Source: an uncultured Flavobacteriaceae bacterium (GTDB lineage Bacteria > Bacteroidota > Bacteroidia > Flavobacteriales > Flavobacteriaceae). From it: a stretch of 64,000 bases of DNA. The translations under genes and the position numbers were made by a program. The stretch covers positions 1-64,000 of the forward strand of contig CANLUH010000008.1 of the NCBI GenBank assembly GCA_947494205.1, written 5' to 3'. The notes beneath the pieces were generated by a model, which was not told where the DNA came from, did not search any database, and saw only the letters and a list, made by a program, of their open reading frames with translations. This document shows, one piece after another, positions 50,551-59,548 of this stretch; the stretch's first letter is position 1; each line of letters begins with the position of its first letter.

Positions 50551-51579
50551 ATGAGACATTACATTAAAATTACTTTTTTAATCGCTTCAATTTTTATAGC
50601 TAAAGAAGTTAAAGCTCAAAATACGTTCCCAACAAATGGGAAAGTTGGTATCGGGACAATGAATCCAAAACAAAATTTACATTTATACTCTAATCAAGGT
50701 GCTTTTATGCTTTTATCTGGAACAGCCCCAGGTATTATATTTTCACCTACCAGTACAGATAGTATAAGTAAACCTTCAATAGGTTTAGCAACATCTTCTG
50801 GACAATATATGTCAACTGCTAATAGTGGAGATTTATCTATTAGAGGTGAGTATAATAAATCTTTAATTTTTGGAAATTTAGCATCTTCTAATTCAATCCA
50901 TGGGATAGAACGCATGCGAATAGCCCCCAATGGATATGTAGGGATTGGTACAGATTCTCCAAGTGAAAAGTTACATGTAAATGGTCGTATTTATGCTCAT
51001 AAATCTATAAGCACCAATAGTGTTAGATTAAGCGATAATGGTGGTAAGGTAAAACTAAAGAAAAATGACGGTAGTACCACTAATTTTAAAACTGCTTTGG
51101 CTCCTTCTGCAACTAATGTAGGAGAGCTTCTTGTTAATTCTGATGGAAACTTTGAAAATGGTACAAGAGTATTAGGTAAAGGGTTAGTTATAGACGAAAG
51201 TGTCGCTATTGGTGGAGCAGCTTTAAGAGATGAAAACGATCCTTTTAAGTTAGCTGTAAATGGTAGTATATTGGCAACAGAATTAAAAATAAGATTGGCA
51301 GACGACTGGCCTGATTATGTATTTAAAAGCGATTATAACTTAAAGTCTTTAAAAGATTTAGAAAGCGAAATAAATACCCTTGGCCATCTACCTAATATCC
51401 CTTCAGCAGAAGATGTTAAAGCTAACGGAATACAAGTAGGTGAAATGAATGCTAAACTTTTAGAAAAAATAGAAGAGCTAACATTATATGTTATAGATAT
51501 TAATAAATCTATAGAAACACTAAAGGCAGAAAACAAACTATTAAAGCAAGAAATACAGACTAACAAAAACAAAGAATAA
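50551..51579 (+). CDS. secreted tail-fibre-like repeat protein with intramolecular-chaperone-like end
   Basis: I start at the ATG at 50551 (MRHYIKITFLIASIFIAKEVKAQ), a signal peptide; the longer frame adds 25 residues before it. The body carries repeats of the GKVGIGT-x-x-PxxxLHL type (GKVGIGTMNPKQNLHLYS, GYVGIGTDSPSEKLHVNGRI), common in Bacteroidota adhesin-like and fibre proteins. The end (LGHLPNIPSAEDVKANGIQVGEMNAKLLEKIEELTLYVIDINKS) is a coiled-coil trimerisation/chaperone-like segment also seen in phage tail fibres. No T9SS signal. The secreted subtilisin starts 2 bases after the stop, so the two are co-transcribed. Confidence 0.78.
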   Translation: MRHYIKITFLIASIFIAKEVKAQNTFPTNGKVGIGTMNPKQNLHLYSNQGAFMLLSGTAPGIIFSPTSTDSISKPSIGLATSSGQYMSTANSGDLSIRGEYNKSLIFGNLASSNSIHGIERMRIAPNGYVGIGTDSPSEKLHVNGRIYAHKSISTNSVRLSDNGGKVKLKKNDGSTTNFKTALAPSATNVGELLVNSDGNFENGTRVLGKGLVIDESVAIGGAALRDENDPFKLAVNGSILATELKIRLADDWPDYVFKSDYNLKSLKDLESEINTLGHLPNIPSAEDVKANGIQVGEMNAKLLEKIEELTLYVIDINKSIETLKAENKLLKQEIQTNKNKE

Positions 51580-51581
51580 AT

Positions 51582-54002
51582 ATGAAACATAAAATATATA
51601 CAACTCTAGTTGTTCTGTTTTTAACTTTATGTCATGTTAATGGACAAACAACTTGTGAAAATAATGTAAATGTTAATAATACAACTGTTACAAATGCACT
51701 CATTATTCAATCAGATAATACTATTACTTCCTCAGGAAGCAATGTTATAGAAAATAGTGCCACTGTACAATATCGTGCTGGGGCTGATATTACTTTAAGC
51801 TCTAATTTTGATATTTCTAATGGGGCAGCATTTGATGCACTTATACGAGAATGCAACCCTACTCCGTATAATGATCCATACTTAGCCCTACAATGGGGAC
51901 ATTACGAAAATATAAACAGTGTAGATAATTTTAATAGCAATCCTATTAACACTAATGATATTGGACAAGGCGCAAATATATTTGGAGCTTGGGAAACAAC
52001 GAAAGGAAGTAGCACAATTACTGTAGCCATACTAGATAGTGGTATAGATATGTCTCATGTAGGTAATGGAAAAGAGTTTTCTACATCGAGAATAGTTGAT
52101 GGATATAATTTTGTAGGAGATAACGAAAACTACGATGATATACTTGGTCACGGCACATTAGTTACAGGAATTTTAGGGGCTACACCTAATAATGGGAAAG
52201 GTGTTGCAGGAATAGACTGGAATTGTAAAATTATACCTATTAAAATACAACCAACTACAAGTGAAACTGTGACTGGTAATATTGAAGAAGCCCCTATAAA
52301 CTATGCTATAGAAAAAGGGGCTAATATCATTTCTATGAGCTATGGAATAAATGAACGATTGAGTATTGATGTTGAAGCTGCCTACCGTAATGCTATAGAT
52401 AATAATGTTCTACTTATTGCTGCCGCAGGGAATGATAATAGAGCTACAGATGTAGATTACCCTGCTAGATATCCATCAATTATTGGTGTTGGTGCTTTAA
52501 GCCCATGTGATGAACGTAAAAGTAGTGTTACGAATAATTCAGGCTCTTGCGATCAAGATACTAGAAGCGATTTAGGAGTCACAAATTGGGGGAGTAATTA
52601 TGGAGAAGGTTTAGACTTTTTAGCACCTGGAACTTTACTACCCAGTACAGATGTACATGGTATTCTAGCAGGCTACTCAGGGATAGAAAACCCAAATTCT
52701 GAAGGCGAAGACTTATATAATTGGGTAGAAAATGGTAATTATATTTTAGATACCTATGGTACTTCTATGTCTTCACCTTTTGCTGCTGGTATTGCTTCTT
52801 TAATATGGAGTGTAAATAGTGATTTAAAAAATTATCAAGTACGTCATTTAATGCAAGTAACGGCAAGAAATATTGGAAATACTAACGAAACTGGAGCTGG
52901 TGCCTTAGATGCAAAAAAAGCTGTACAAATGGCTAAAAGTTTTAAAGATAAAAATAGACCATATCCTTTTGTTCTACCGAACCTTAGTCTTGATTTAGTA
53001 AGTATAACTACAGATGTTAAAGTTGGTGATGACTTTGTTCTTAAATATAGGCTAAAGAATACTGGGGATAAAGTAATTCAAATTAATACTCCTATTAAAT
53101 TAAGTTATGGAACTTCTCAAAATGCATTAAATACTGTTGATATTGATGTTTCTGGATTACTTCCAAATAATACTACAGATACATTAGAAATTATACTACC
53201 TACTCCATGTGATAGAAACCCAAGGAGTTTTTCATTGTATGTAAATATTGATACAGATTATGATGTAACTGAATCCAACGAATTTAACACTTATCGTTAT
53301 CCATTCAGGACCTATCTAGATCCAAATCCAATGCCTGATATTATAATAAACAATGCGATAATTAGTGGTACAGTTAATAACAACTATACAATTAGCTACA
53401 CTATTAAAAACATTGGGAATATCTATTTTTCTTTACCACTTATTCCTATTGGTGTACCTCTTCATAGATTCTATAAATTTTATGCTTCTGAAGATTCTAC
53501 TTATAACGAAAATATAGATATAGAAATAGGTGTAGATACTACTAATAGGCTATCTCTATGCCCGCAAAACTCTTATTCTGTTATTAGTGATTTATTTATA
53601 CCTCCTAATACTAATTACCTGATAATAAAAGTTGACCCTGAAAATACTGTTATTGAAAGTAACGAAAATAACAACACCTATGCAATTAATTTACAGTCAC
53701 CTGCTGCTAAGTTTGTAAATAAAAATATAGTAGAGGTCCCTATTCCTTTTGCCTTAACAGTAATCCCAAACCCTATTACTCATAAAAGTATTATACATTA
53801 TGAATTACAAAAGGAAAGTAACGTTACAGCTTCAATTTATAATATTTATGGTCGTGAAGTTTTACCTATTTTAAAACTTAGTAAACAGCAAAAAGGCAAT
53901 TATAATTACCCTATTAAAAATACAAATCTTACTACGGGTATATATTTCTTAGAAGTTACAATTGATGGTACAAAACATATAAAAAAACTAATAGTAGAAT
54001 AA
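51582..54002 (+). CDS. secreted subtilisin-like (S8) peptidase with CARDB region and T9SS type A signal
   Basis: An 806-residue exported protease. MKHKIYTTLVVLFLTLCHVNGQ is the signal peptide; a short beta segment of the 3-coathanger type follows (SGSNVIENSATVQYRAGADITL). The S8 catalytic triad is complete: Asp152 in VAILDSGID, His190 in LGHGTLV, Ser395 in YGTSMSSPFAAG. Residues about 470-700 hold CARDB-like Ig repeats (SLDLVSITTDVKVGDDFVLKYRLKNTG, MPDIIINNAIISGTVNNN). The last 80 residues are a T9SS type A signal (LTVIPNPITHKSIIHYEL, TTGIYFLEVTIDGTKHIKKLIV). It begins 2 bases after the fibre-like gene, so they form a pair. Confidence 0.93.
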   Translation: MKHKIYTTLVVLFLTLCHVNGQTTCENNVNVNNTTVTNALIIQSDNTITSSGSNVIENSATVQYRAGADITLSSNFDISNGAAFDALIRECNPTPYNDPYLALQWGHYENINSVDNFNSNPINTNDIGQGANIFGAWETTKGSSTITVAILDSGIDMSHVGNGKEFSTSRIVDGYNFVGDNENYDDILGHGTLVTGILGATPNNGKGVAGIDWNCKIIPIKIQPTTSETVTGNIEEAPINYAIEKGANIISMSYGINERLSIDVEAAYRNAIDNNVLLIAAAGNDNRATDVDYPARYPSIIGVGALSPCDERKSSVTNNSGSCDQDTRSDLGVTNWGSNYGEGLDFLAPGTLLPSTDVHGILAGYSGIENPNSEGEDLYNWVENGNYILDTYGTSMSSPFAAGIASLIWSVNSDLKNYQVRHLMQVTARNIGNTNETGAGALDAKKAVQMAKSFKDKNRPYPFVLPNLSLDLVSITTDVKVGDDFVLKYRLKNTGDKVIQINTPIKLSYGTSQNALNTVDIDVSGLLPNNTTDTLEIILPTPCDRNPRSFSLYVNIDTDYDVTESNEFNTYRYPFRTYLDPNPMPDIIINNAIISGTVNNNYTISYTIKNIGNIYFSLPLIPIGVPLHRFYKFYASEDSTYNENIDIEIGVDTTNRLSLCPQNSYSVISDLFIPPNTNYLIIKVDPENTVIESNENNNTYAINLQSPAAKFVNKNIVEVPIPFALTVIPNPITHKSIIHYELQKESNVTASIYNIYGREVLPILKLSKQQKGNYNYPIKNTNLTTGIYFLEVTIDGTKHIKKLIVE

Positions 54003-54015
54003 ACTATTAAAACGA

Positions 54016-54178
54016 AAAAGAGGCTGTCTAAAAAGTTATTATAATTTGAATTGTCAAGTTGAGCCTTTCGTCTGCGCTCAAGACAAGCCTGTCGAAACTG
54101 ATATTGATTATCCGTAATTTAAAATATTTCGACAATTTTATTATGACATTAAGTTATACTTTTTAGACCACCTCTTTT
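54016..54178. repeat. long inverted-repeat element in convergent intergenic region
   Basis: Terminal arms AAAAGAGGCTGTCTAAAAAGT (54017-54037) and the complementary sequence at 54158-54178 differ at two positions. Inside are GTCAAGTTGAGC and nested GTCGAAA/TTTCGAC segments. It separates the subtilisin (+) from the DUF2135 gene (-) and can act as a two-way terminator. The size and nested structure resemble dispersed flavobacterial intergenic elements (MITE/REP-like), compare 6036-6096. Confidence 0.65.
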
Positions 54179-54199
54179 AATATAATACTTCTATAAAAT

Positions 54200-55873
54200 T
54201 TATATACTAATCTTAGCTACAACTTGTTCTCCATTCTTTTTAACAAGTCGTACAACTTGTACTTCTTTTGTCTCTTTAGTTGTACCGTAGTCTTTAAAGG
54301 TTGTTACTTTCATAAATGTAGGGTTCTCATCGTCTTGTAATTCTACATTTTTATAATCTACTTTTACATAATAATCTCCTTTTCTTGCATTGCGTAATGT
54401 AAATTCTTCTGGTCCGTAGCCAGTACTTAAATCTACAGAAATCTCTCCTCCAATTTGTGTTTTTGGATTTCTATAAAAACAATCTTCTAAATTAGGATCA
54501 ACTACATGTAACTCTATATCTGTATTTGCTCTGTTCCAGTCTATAACAACTCTAACATCGTAATTTGTAGTAATCTCATTAAAACTATCTAATGTACTTT
54601 TATCTATGGTATTATCCTTTTGAATTAAATTATTTATTTCATTTTTAGTAATACCATTCATTGCAAACGATTTTTTTGTATTATTTGCTTTATATACTGC
54701 ATCACTAACTACAGTATTTAATAGTTCGAATGCTTTTTGGTTTTTTCCTATTTCTTGATACATTAAAGCTAAATCTCTATACGATTGTGCATCTTCTGGT
54801 CTTAACAACAATACTCTTTTATATATAGAACTAGCTAAGGTGTAATTTTTATTTTGCTCTAATTTGTATGCTAAAGCTCTTAATAACTCATAATTATCAT
54901 ACTGCGATTTTATAATTTCATTTAAAATGGCTTTACTTTCTTGTTCCGCTCCGGCTTTAGAGAAATAATCGTATACATCTACATAATATCCTAAATCATC
55001 TTGATATTTATCTTTTAATTCTTCTGTATGTAAACTAAAAGCTTCTTCATTTGTTTTTGTTTTAGATAATGCTTTAATATAATCGGCTTTATTACTCGTG
55101 TTTTTCACTTTTAATCTTCCTTTATATCTTACAGGTGTAATTCTAGTTGCAGTTGTAGTTCTTGTTTTTTTAGTATCGTAACCCTTTTTCGTTGTAATTA
55201 CTAACACACCATTACTAGCACGACTACCATACAATGCAGCTCCGTTTGCTCCTTTTATTACATTTACTGTTTTTACAGAGTTTGGATCTAATGTTCTTAA
55301 AAATGATCCTGAAGATATTACATTGTCTATAACTATTAACGCCGTATTATCACTTAACATCGAACGATTTCCTCTTAATATTACTACTACTTCTCCATAA
55401 CGTTCTAAAATTGTTAACCCACTTACTTTACCTGCTAAACTTGATAAAATGTCTGTATTATTAGCTTGCGTAAGTAGTTTATTATTTACTACTGTATATG
55501 CAGTTCCTATTTCATCTTTTGTTTTTTCTATACCTAATGTAGTAACGATTAAATCCTTAGATTCACTCTCTTGAGGAATCATAGTAATATTAATATTTTT
55601 AGGAGCATTTATATAAGCTTCGGAAGTAGAATACCCTTTGAAGGAATACGTTAAAACTTCTCCTGTATTTACAGCTATAGAATAGTTACCTTTTACATCT
55701 GTCTGCGTTCCTGTTTCTGTTCCCTTAATTAATATACTAACATTAGGAAATGGGTTCCCTTCTTCATCTAAAATGATACCTGATACATTAATCTGGTCTA
55801 TAGTTGGTGCTTCTTGAGCATGACTATTTAGTGTGATTAAACTCACTAAAAAGAGTTTCAATATTGTTTTCAT
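54200..55873 (-). CDS. barrel-less TonB-plug protein with CarboxypepD-like, TPR-like and DUF2135 domains
   Basis: Exported, 557 residues (MKTILKLFLVSLITLNSHAQ). Order: carboxypeptidase-D-regulatory-like domain (about 28-105, VSGIILDEEGNPFPNVSILIKGTETGTQTDVKGNY), then a SusC-type plug (about 106-230) with AGKVSGLTI, VVVILRGNRS and NVIKGANGAALYGSRASNGVLVITTKKG. Instead of the expected 22-strand barrel comes a TPR-like helical part (about 255-400) and a C-terminal DUF2135/YfaP domain (about 434-520, VVIDWNRANTDIELHVVDPN). It is the shortest of three adjacent paralogues and corresponds to the C-terminal half of the 1115-residue protein. The promoter carries the shared 21-bp-spaced repeats. Confidence 0.85.
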   Translation of the reverse strand: MKTILKLFLVSLITLNSHAQEAPTIDQINVSGIILDEEGNPFPNVSILIKGTETGTQTDVKGNYSIAVNTGEVLTYSFKGYSTSEAYINAPKNINITMIPQESESKDLIVTTLGIEKTKDEIGTAYTVVNNKLLTQANNTDILSSLAGKVSGLTILERYGEVVVILRGNRSMLSDNTALIVIDNVISSGSFLRTLDPNSVKTVNVIKGANGAALYGSRASNGVLVITTKKGYDTKKTRTTTATRITPVRYKGRLKVKNTSNKADYIKALSKTKTNEEAFSLHTEELKDKYQDDLGYYVDVYDYFSKAGAEQESKAILNEIIKSQYDNYELLRALAYKLEQNKNYTLASSIYKRVLLLRPEDAQSYRDLALMYQEIGKNQKAFELLNTVVSDAVYKANNTKKSFAMNGITKNEINNLIQKDNTIDKSTLDSFNEITTNYDVRVVIDWNRANTDIELHVVDPNLEDCFYRNPKTQIGGEISVDLSTGYGPEEFTLRNARKGDYYVKVDYKNVELQDDENPTFMKVTTFKDYGTTKETKEVQVVRLVKKNGEQVVAKISI

Positions 55874-55909
55874 AAGATCGTTATATTTAGTTCAAAGTAA
55901 AACTATAAC

Positions 55910-55964
55910 TAAAGATAATAAAAATAAAAAGTAATTGAGTGAAACTCTCTTTTTAATGAGTAAA
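55910..55964 (-). promoter_or_regulatory. family promoter: direct repeats and -10 box (gene at 55873)
   Basis: Repeats TTCACTCA (complement 55936-55943) and TTTACTCA (complement 55957-55964) are exactly 21 bp apart. The -10-like TATCTTTA (complement 55910-55917) is 22 bases from the proximal repeat to its TTTA. The next bases read GTTATAGTTTTACTT, almost as at the 61714 gene. A LytTR-type activator site is the leading interpretation. Confidence 0.65.
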
Positions 55965-55997
55965 CATTCCTTTTTTGTAAGTTAAATGGTATTTATA

Positions 55998-58900
55998 TTA
56001 TATTTCGATTTTCGCTACAATCTGTTTATCTTTTGTTTTGGTTAACCTAATAACTTTTATTTCTTTAGTTTCATTGGGCTTTCCATAGTTTTTATACATA
56101 GTTACTTTCATAAATGTTGGATTTTCAACCTTTTGATATCTATCTCCAAAATAATTTACTTTAACAAAATAGGTTCCTTTTTCAGCATTTTTCAGCGTAA
56201 ATTCTTCTGGGCCAAATCCTTGAGTCATATCGGCAGACATCTTCCCTCCCATTTTTGTTTCATTATGGCTATAAAAACATTCTTCTAAATTAGGATCTAT
56301 AACATGTAAATCTATATCTGTATCATTATGATTCCAATCTATAACTATTCGTACATCGAAAGCAGTATCTATTTTATTATTGTTATCAAATTTACTAATG
56401 TCTAGTTTAGCTGTCTCTTGCAGTACTTTATTAATTTCATGCTTTGCTATCGTCTCTATTCCTGTAAATCGTCTTCTTTCTCCTGTTTCATAAATATTAC
56501 CTGTAACGATGTCGTTTAATACGTTAAATGCTTTTTGATTTTCTCCAATAGCATTATAAGCTAAAGCTAAGTCTCTATAAGATTGTGAATCTTCTGTACG
56601 TAATTTTAATACTTGTTCATAAATATAACTTGCTAACTTATAGTTATTACTCTCTTCTAGTTTATAGGCAAAAACTCTAAGCAACTCATAATTATCGAAA
56701 TCTATTTCTGCTATATTAGTTAGTATTCTTAGACTATACACATTGTCTCCCCATGTTTTAAAATAGTCGTAAACATCTACATAATATGCTGGTACATCTT
56801 TATAGTTTTCTCTTTGTTTTAAATATAAAGCATAAGCTTCTTCAACGGTTTCAGTTTTAGACAATTCTTTTATATACTCGGCATTATTATTAAACGTCTC
56901 AATCTTTAATTGTCCTTTATATTTATTAGATTTATTAGTATTTCTAGACCTTGATCTTGAGCTAGAACTACTTCTTCTACTTCTATTTATGTTACCGAAT
57001 CTTTTGGTTGTAACAACTATAACACCATTACTGCCTTGACTTCCGTATAAAGCAGCACCAGAGGCGCCTTTAATAACATTTACACTTTCTATAGCATTAG
57101 GTCCTAATGCATCTAAAAAGCCTTTATCAGATATTGCGCCATTAATAACTATTAATGCCTCATTGTTACCACTTATAGAGCGGTTTCCACGTAATACAAC
57201 TCTAGATTGCGCATCGACGCCTCCTTTTGTTTGATTAATCTGTAACCCAGAAACTTTTCCACTTAAACTATTAATAACACTAGGGTTATTGGCTTTACTT
57301 AATTCTTCTGTTTTTACTTCTTGATATGCAGAAGTTACTGCATCTCTTTTTCTTTTAATTCCTAAAGCCGTGATCACCACTTCATCTATAGCAGCCACAT
57401 CTGCTTCCATACCAAAACTAATATTGCTAGAATCCCCAACATCTGCTTCTAGAGTATGGTATCCTATAGAAGAAAATGAAATTATATCACCTGCCGCAGC
57501 TGTAATAGAATAATTACCGTCAAAATCTGTTTGTGTACCATTATTTGTCCCTTTTACCAAAACACTAACACCTGGCATTGGTAATCCGTTTTCATCAGAA
57601 ATAGTTCCAGATACATTTCCTTGAAAATTACCATCTTTAAAAGAATTATTTAGTTTTACTACTTCATCTTCTTCTAATTCTGTTTCTTGAACTGCTTGTA
57701 CACGCTTTCCATTATTTCTAGCTAAAATTTTATTGTACTCTTCTAATAACTCTTCTGGCGGTGTAATTTTATAGCGTACATAATCCCAAACCGTTTCTAG
57801 TACTATTAATGAGGTATGATTACTAACTAAATTATATAACTTACTATGCGTAATAATGTCTTCTTTATTTAACTCACTTTCTAACTGTAATACACCTAGT
57901 TTTTTTTGTGCCCATATACGCTTAACTAAAGGATTATCTATGGCTTTTGTAAGTGTAATAGTTTCAGTTTTTGTCACCTCATTTCCATAACCAAACTGTA
58001 AAGTAACTATATCATTTTCTTTATATCCTTTTCCTGTTATTGAAAAGTCTTTACCTACAGAGACTGCTTTATTTGGATATAATTCTAATGCTTTATTAGA
58101 AGATTTAACACCTATAAATTTAAAGGGTTGAAACTGCATTGCTTCCATAGCATCTGCAACTGTACTATTTTTAAGGTTTATATATTTTCCTTGTGTTGTT
58201 TCACAACTATTTTTTAATTCTGAATGATTTGCTTTCACTAGGCTATTTACAACAAATAGAGGTGCTGTAAATGTTTTTGGGAAATCACTTAAGTTTTTCA
58301 TTCCATCTGAAAATAAAAGAATTTCGTCTGTCGTAACATTTGAAAACAGATTTGCATACGACGTTCCTCCATCATAAATAGAAGCACTTAATACTGCTTC
58401 TAACGCTTCCCAATTTCCATTTTTTATAGTATATTTTGTTTCAAATTGTATAGCATTACTAAACGTTACAAGGTTAACCTTTACCTTCTTTAAATATTTA
58501 AAATAAGCATCTAAAAACTGAAGTTCTTTTTCTAAGTCTCTGTCTTTTTCAGATAATGAAACATCCCAATACAATGTAATTTCTTTTGATTTTTTCCTTG
58601 CTCTTTGTTCGGGGTTTAATCGTTTATATACATAGAAATAATCATTAGACACAATAGTTTTATTGTTTTCATAATCTTGTGGAATCTTTATAGTTAAAGA
58701 TGTTTTTGGAGTGAAGTTCTTTTTTACCGTTTTTGCATAAAAATTAGAATACAGCCCATTAAATTCGAAGTTAGATAATTGACCTTCACTTATAGACGGC
58801 GTTATATTTTGATTAAAAACAACCATTTCTATAGCAAAGTGGTCTAAATTCTTTTTAAATTCTAAAGGCAATTGAAAGTAATGTGCACCTTCACTTAAAA

Positions 58901-59345
58901 TAAGCTCTTGTTCGTGTGCTAAAACAACACGTTTATGTCCCTGTGCTGGTATAGGATATATTCTTGCTTTATAATTATTTCCTGTGCCCTTTTCTAATAG
59001 AACGGGATCTACTCCTCTCCTAACTACAGCTTCGAAAGCGACTCTACCTTGTTCTTTTTCTACTACTACAGCTTCCCTTAATTTCCCGTTAACGTCTAAT
59101 GCTAATCGCGATACATTTTGTCCTTCTCCTAGAGGGAATGCTAACTCGCCTTCTAAAATGCTATTAGTAGGATTGTAAAATAACATATCGTAAGTTGTAG
59201 TTGCTACATTTCCTACAACTTCTACTTTAATATCTAGAGAGGTTATGCCTAATGTTTTATCTCCTACTTTTATAGCTGGTATGTCTTGCGCTTGTAACTT
59301 AAATGTTAGTAATAAAAGTATGCCTATTTGTAAAATATATTTCAT
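55998..59345 (-). CDS. large VIT/vWA protein with embedded barrel-less CarboxypepD-plug module, TPR and DUF2135
   Basis: Exported, 1115 residues. Order: signal peptide; VIT domain (about 22-160, IKVGDKTLGITSLDIKVEVVGN); a vWA-like domain (about 250-375) whose MIDAS residues are present (WDVSLS, GGTSYANL, LFSDGMKN); a linker; carboxypeptidase-D-like domain (about 575-652); SusC-type plug (about 653-783, NVIKGASGAALYGSQGSNGVIVVTTK); a basic Ser/Arg-rich stretch; TPR-like helices (about 820-960); DUF2135 (about 995-1070, RIVIDWNHNDTDIDLHVIDPN). VIT+vWA and TPR+DUF2135 are known combinations; the central plug is not expected. Its second half is a close paralogue of the 54200 gene. Confidence 0.85.
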   Translation of the reverse strand: MKYILQIGILLLLTFKLQAQDIPAIKVGDKTLGITSLDIKVEVVGNVATTTYDMLFYNPTNSILEGELAFPLGEGQNVSRLALDVNGKLREAVVVEKEQGRVAFEAVVRRGVDPVLLEKGTGNNYKARIYPIPAQGHKRVVLAHEQELILSEGAHYFQLPLEFKKNLDHFAIEMVVFNQNITPSISEGQLSNFEFNGLYSNFYAKTVKKNFTPKTSLTIKIPQDYENNKTIVSNDYFYVYKRLNPEQRARKKSKEITLYWDVSLSEKDRDLEKELQFLDAYFKYLKKVKVNLVTFSNAIQFETKYTIKNGNWEALEAVLSASIYDGGTSYANLFSNVTTDEILLFSDGMKNLSDFPKTFTAPLFVVNSLVKANHSELKNSCETTQGKYINLKNSTVADAMEAMQFQPFKFIGVKSSNKALELYPNKAVSVGKDFSITGKGYKENDIVTLQFGYGNEVTKTETITLTKAIDNPLVKRIWAQKKLGVLQLESELNKEDIITHSKLYNLVSNHTSLIVLETVWDYVRYKITPPEELLEEYNKILARNNGKRVQAVQETELEEDEVVKLNNSFKDGNFQGNVSGTISDENGLPMPGVSVLVKGTNNGTQTDFDGNYSITAAAGDIISFSSIGYHTLEADVGDSSNISFGMEADVAAIDEVVITALGIKRKRDAVTSAYQEVKTEELSKANNPSVINSLSGKVSGLQINQTKGGVDAQSRVVLRGNRSISGNNEALIVINGAISDKGFLDALGPNAIESVNVIKGASGAALYGSQGSNGVIVVTTKRFGNINRSRRSSSSSRSRSRNTNKSNKYKGQLKIETFNNNAEYIKELSKTETVEEAYALYLKQRENYKDVPAYYVDVYDYFKTWGDNVYSLRILTNIAEIDFDNYELLRVFAYKLEESNNYKLASYIYEQVLKLRTEDSQSYRDLALAYNAIGENQKAFNVLNDIVTGNIYETGERRRFTGIETIAKHEINKVLQETAKLDISKFDNNNKIDTAFDVRIVIDWNHNDTDIDLHVIDPNLEECFYSHNETKMGGKMSADMTQGFGPEEFTLKNAEKGTYFVKVNYFGDRYQKVENPTFMKVTMYKNYGKPNETKEIKVIRLTKTKDKQIVAKIEI

Positions 59346-59390
59346 AATTGTCGTGTTATTTAGGTTTTATCTTCAGGATAAAATTATGCC

Positions 59391-59445
59391 TAAACTTCTT
59401 GATATAAAAGCGATATTGAGGGAACTCGGGGTTTGAATGAGTGAA
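59391..59445 (-). promoter_or_regulatory. family promoter: direct repeats and -10 box (gene at 59345)
   Basis: Repeats TTCCCTCA (complement 59417-59424) and TTCACTCA (complement 59438-59445), 21 bp apart. The -10-like GAAGTTTA (complement 59391-59398) has its TTTA 22 bases from the proximal repeat, as in the other two promoters. The leader then reads GGCATAATTTTATCCTGAA. Confidence 0.65.
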
Positions 59446-59455
59446 ATTACCGCAT

Positions 59456-59487
59456 AAAAAAAGGCTAAGTAAACACTTAACCTTTCT
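59456..59487 (-). terminator. intrinsic terminator after vWA-plug gene
   Basis: On the minus strand, AAGGTTAAGT then ACTTAGCCTT with a short loop (one mismatch) followed by a run of seven T. It lies about 60 bases past the stop at 59549, and just upstream of the repeats of the next promoter. Confidence 0.75.
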
Positions 59488-59548
59488 TCTATTAAATAGG
59501 CAACAGTTTATACCATTTACCCACTAGTTTTTGGCGTAAAAAACTGTG

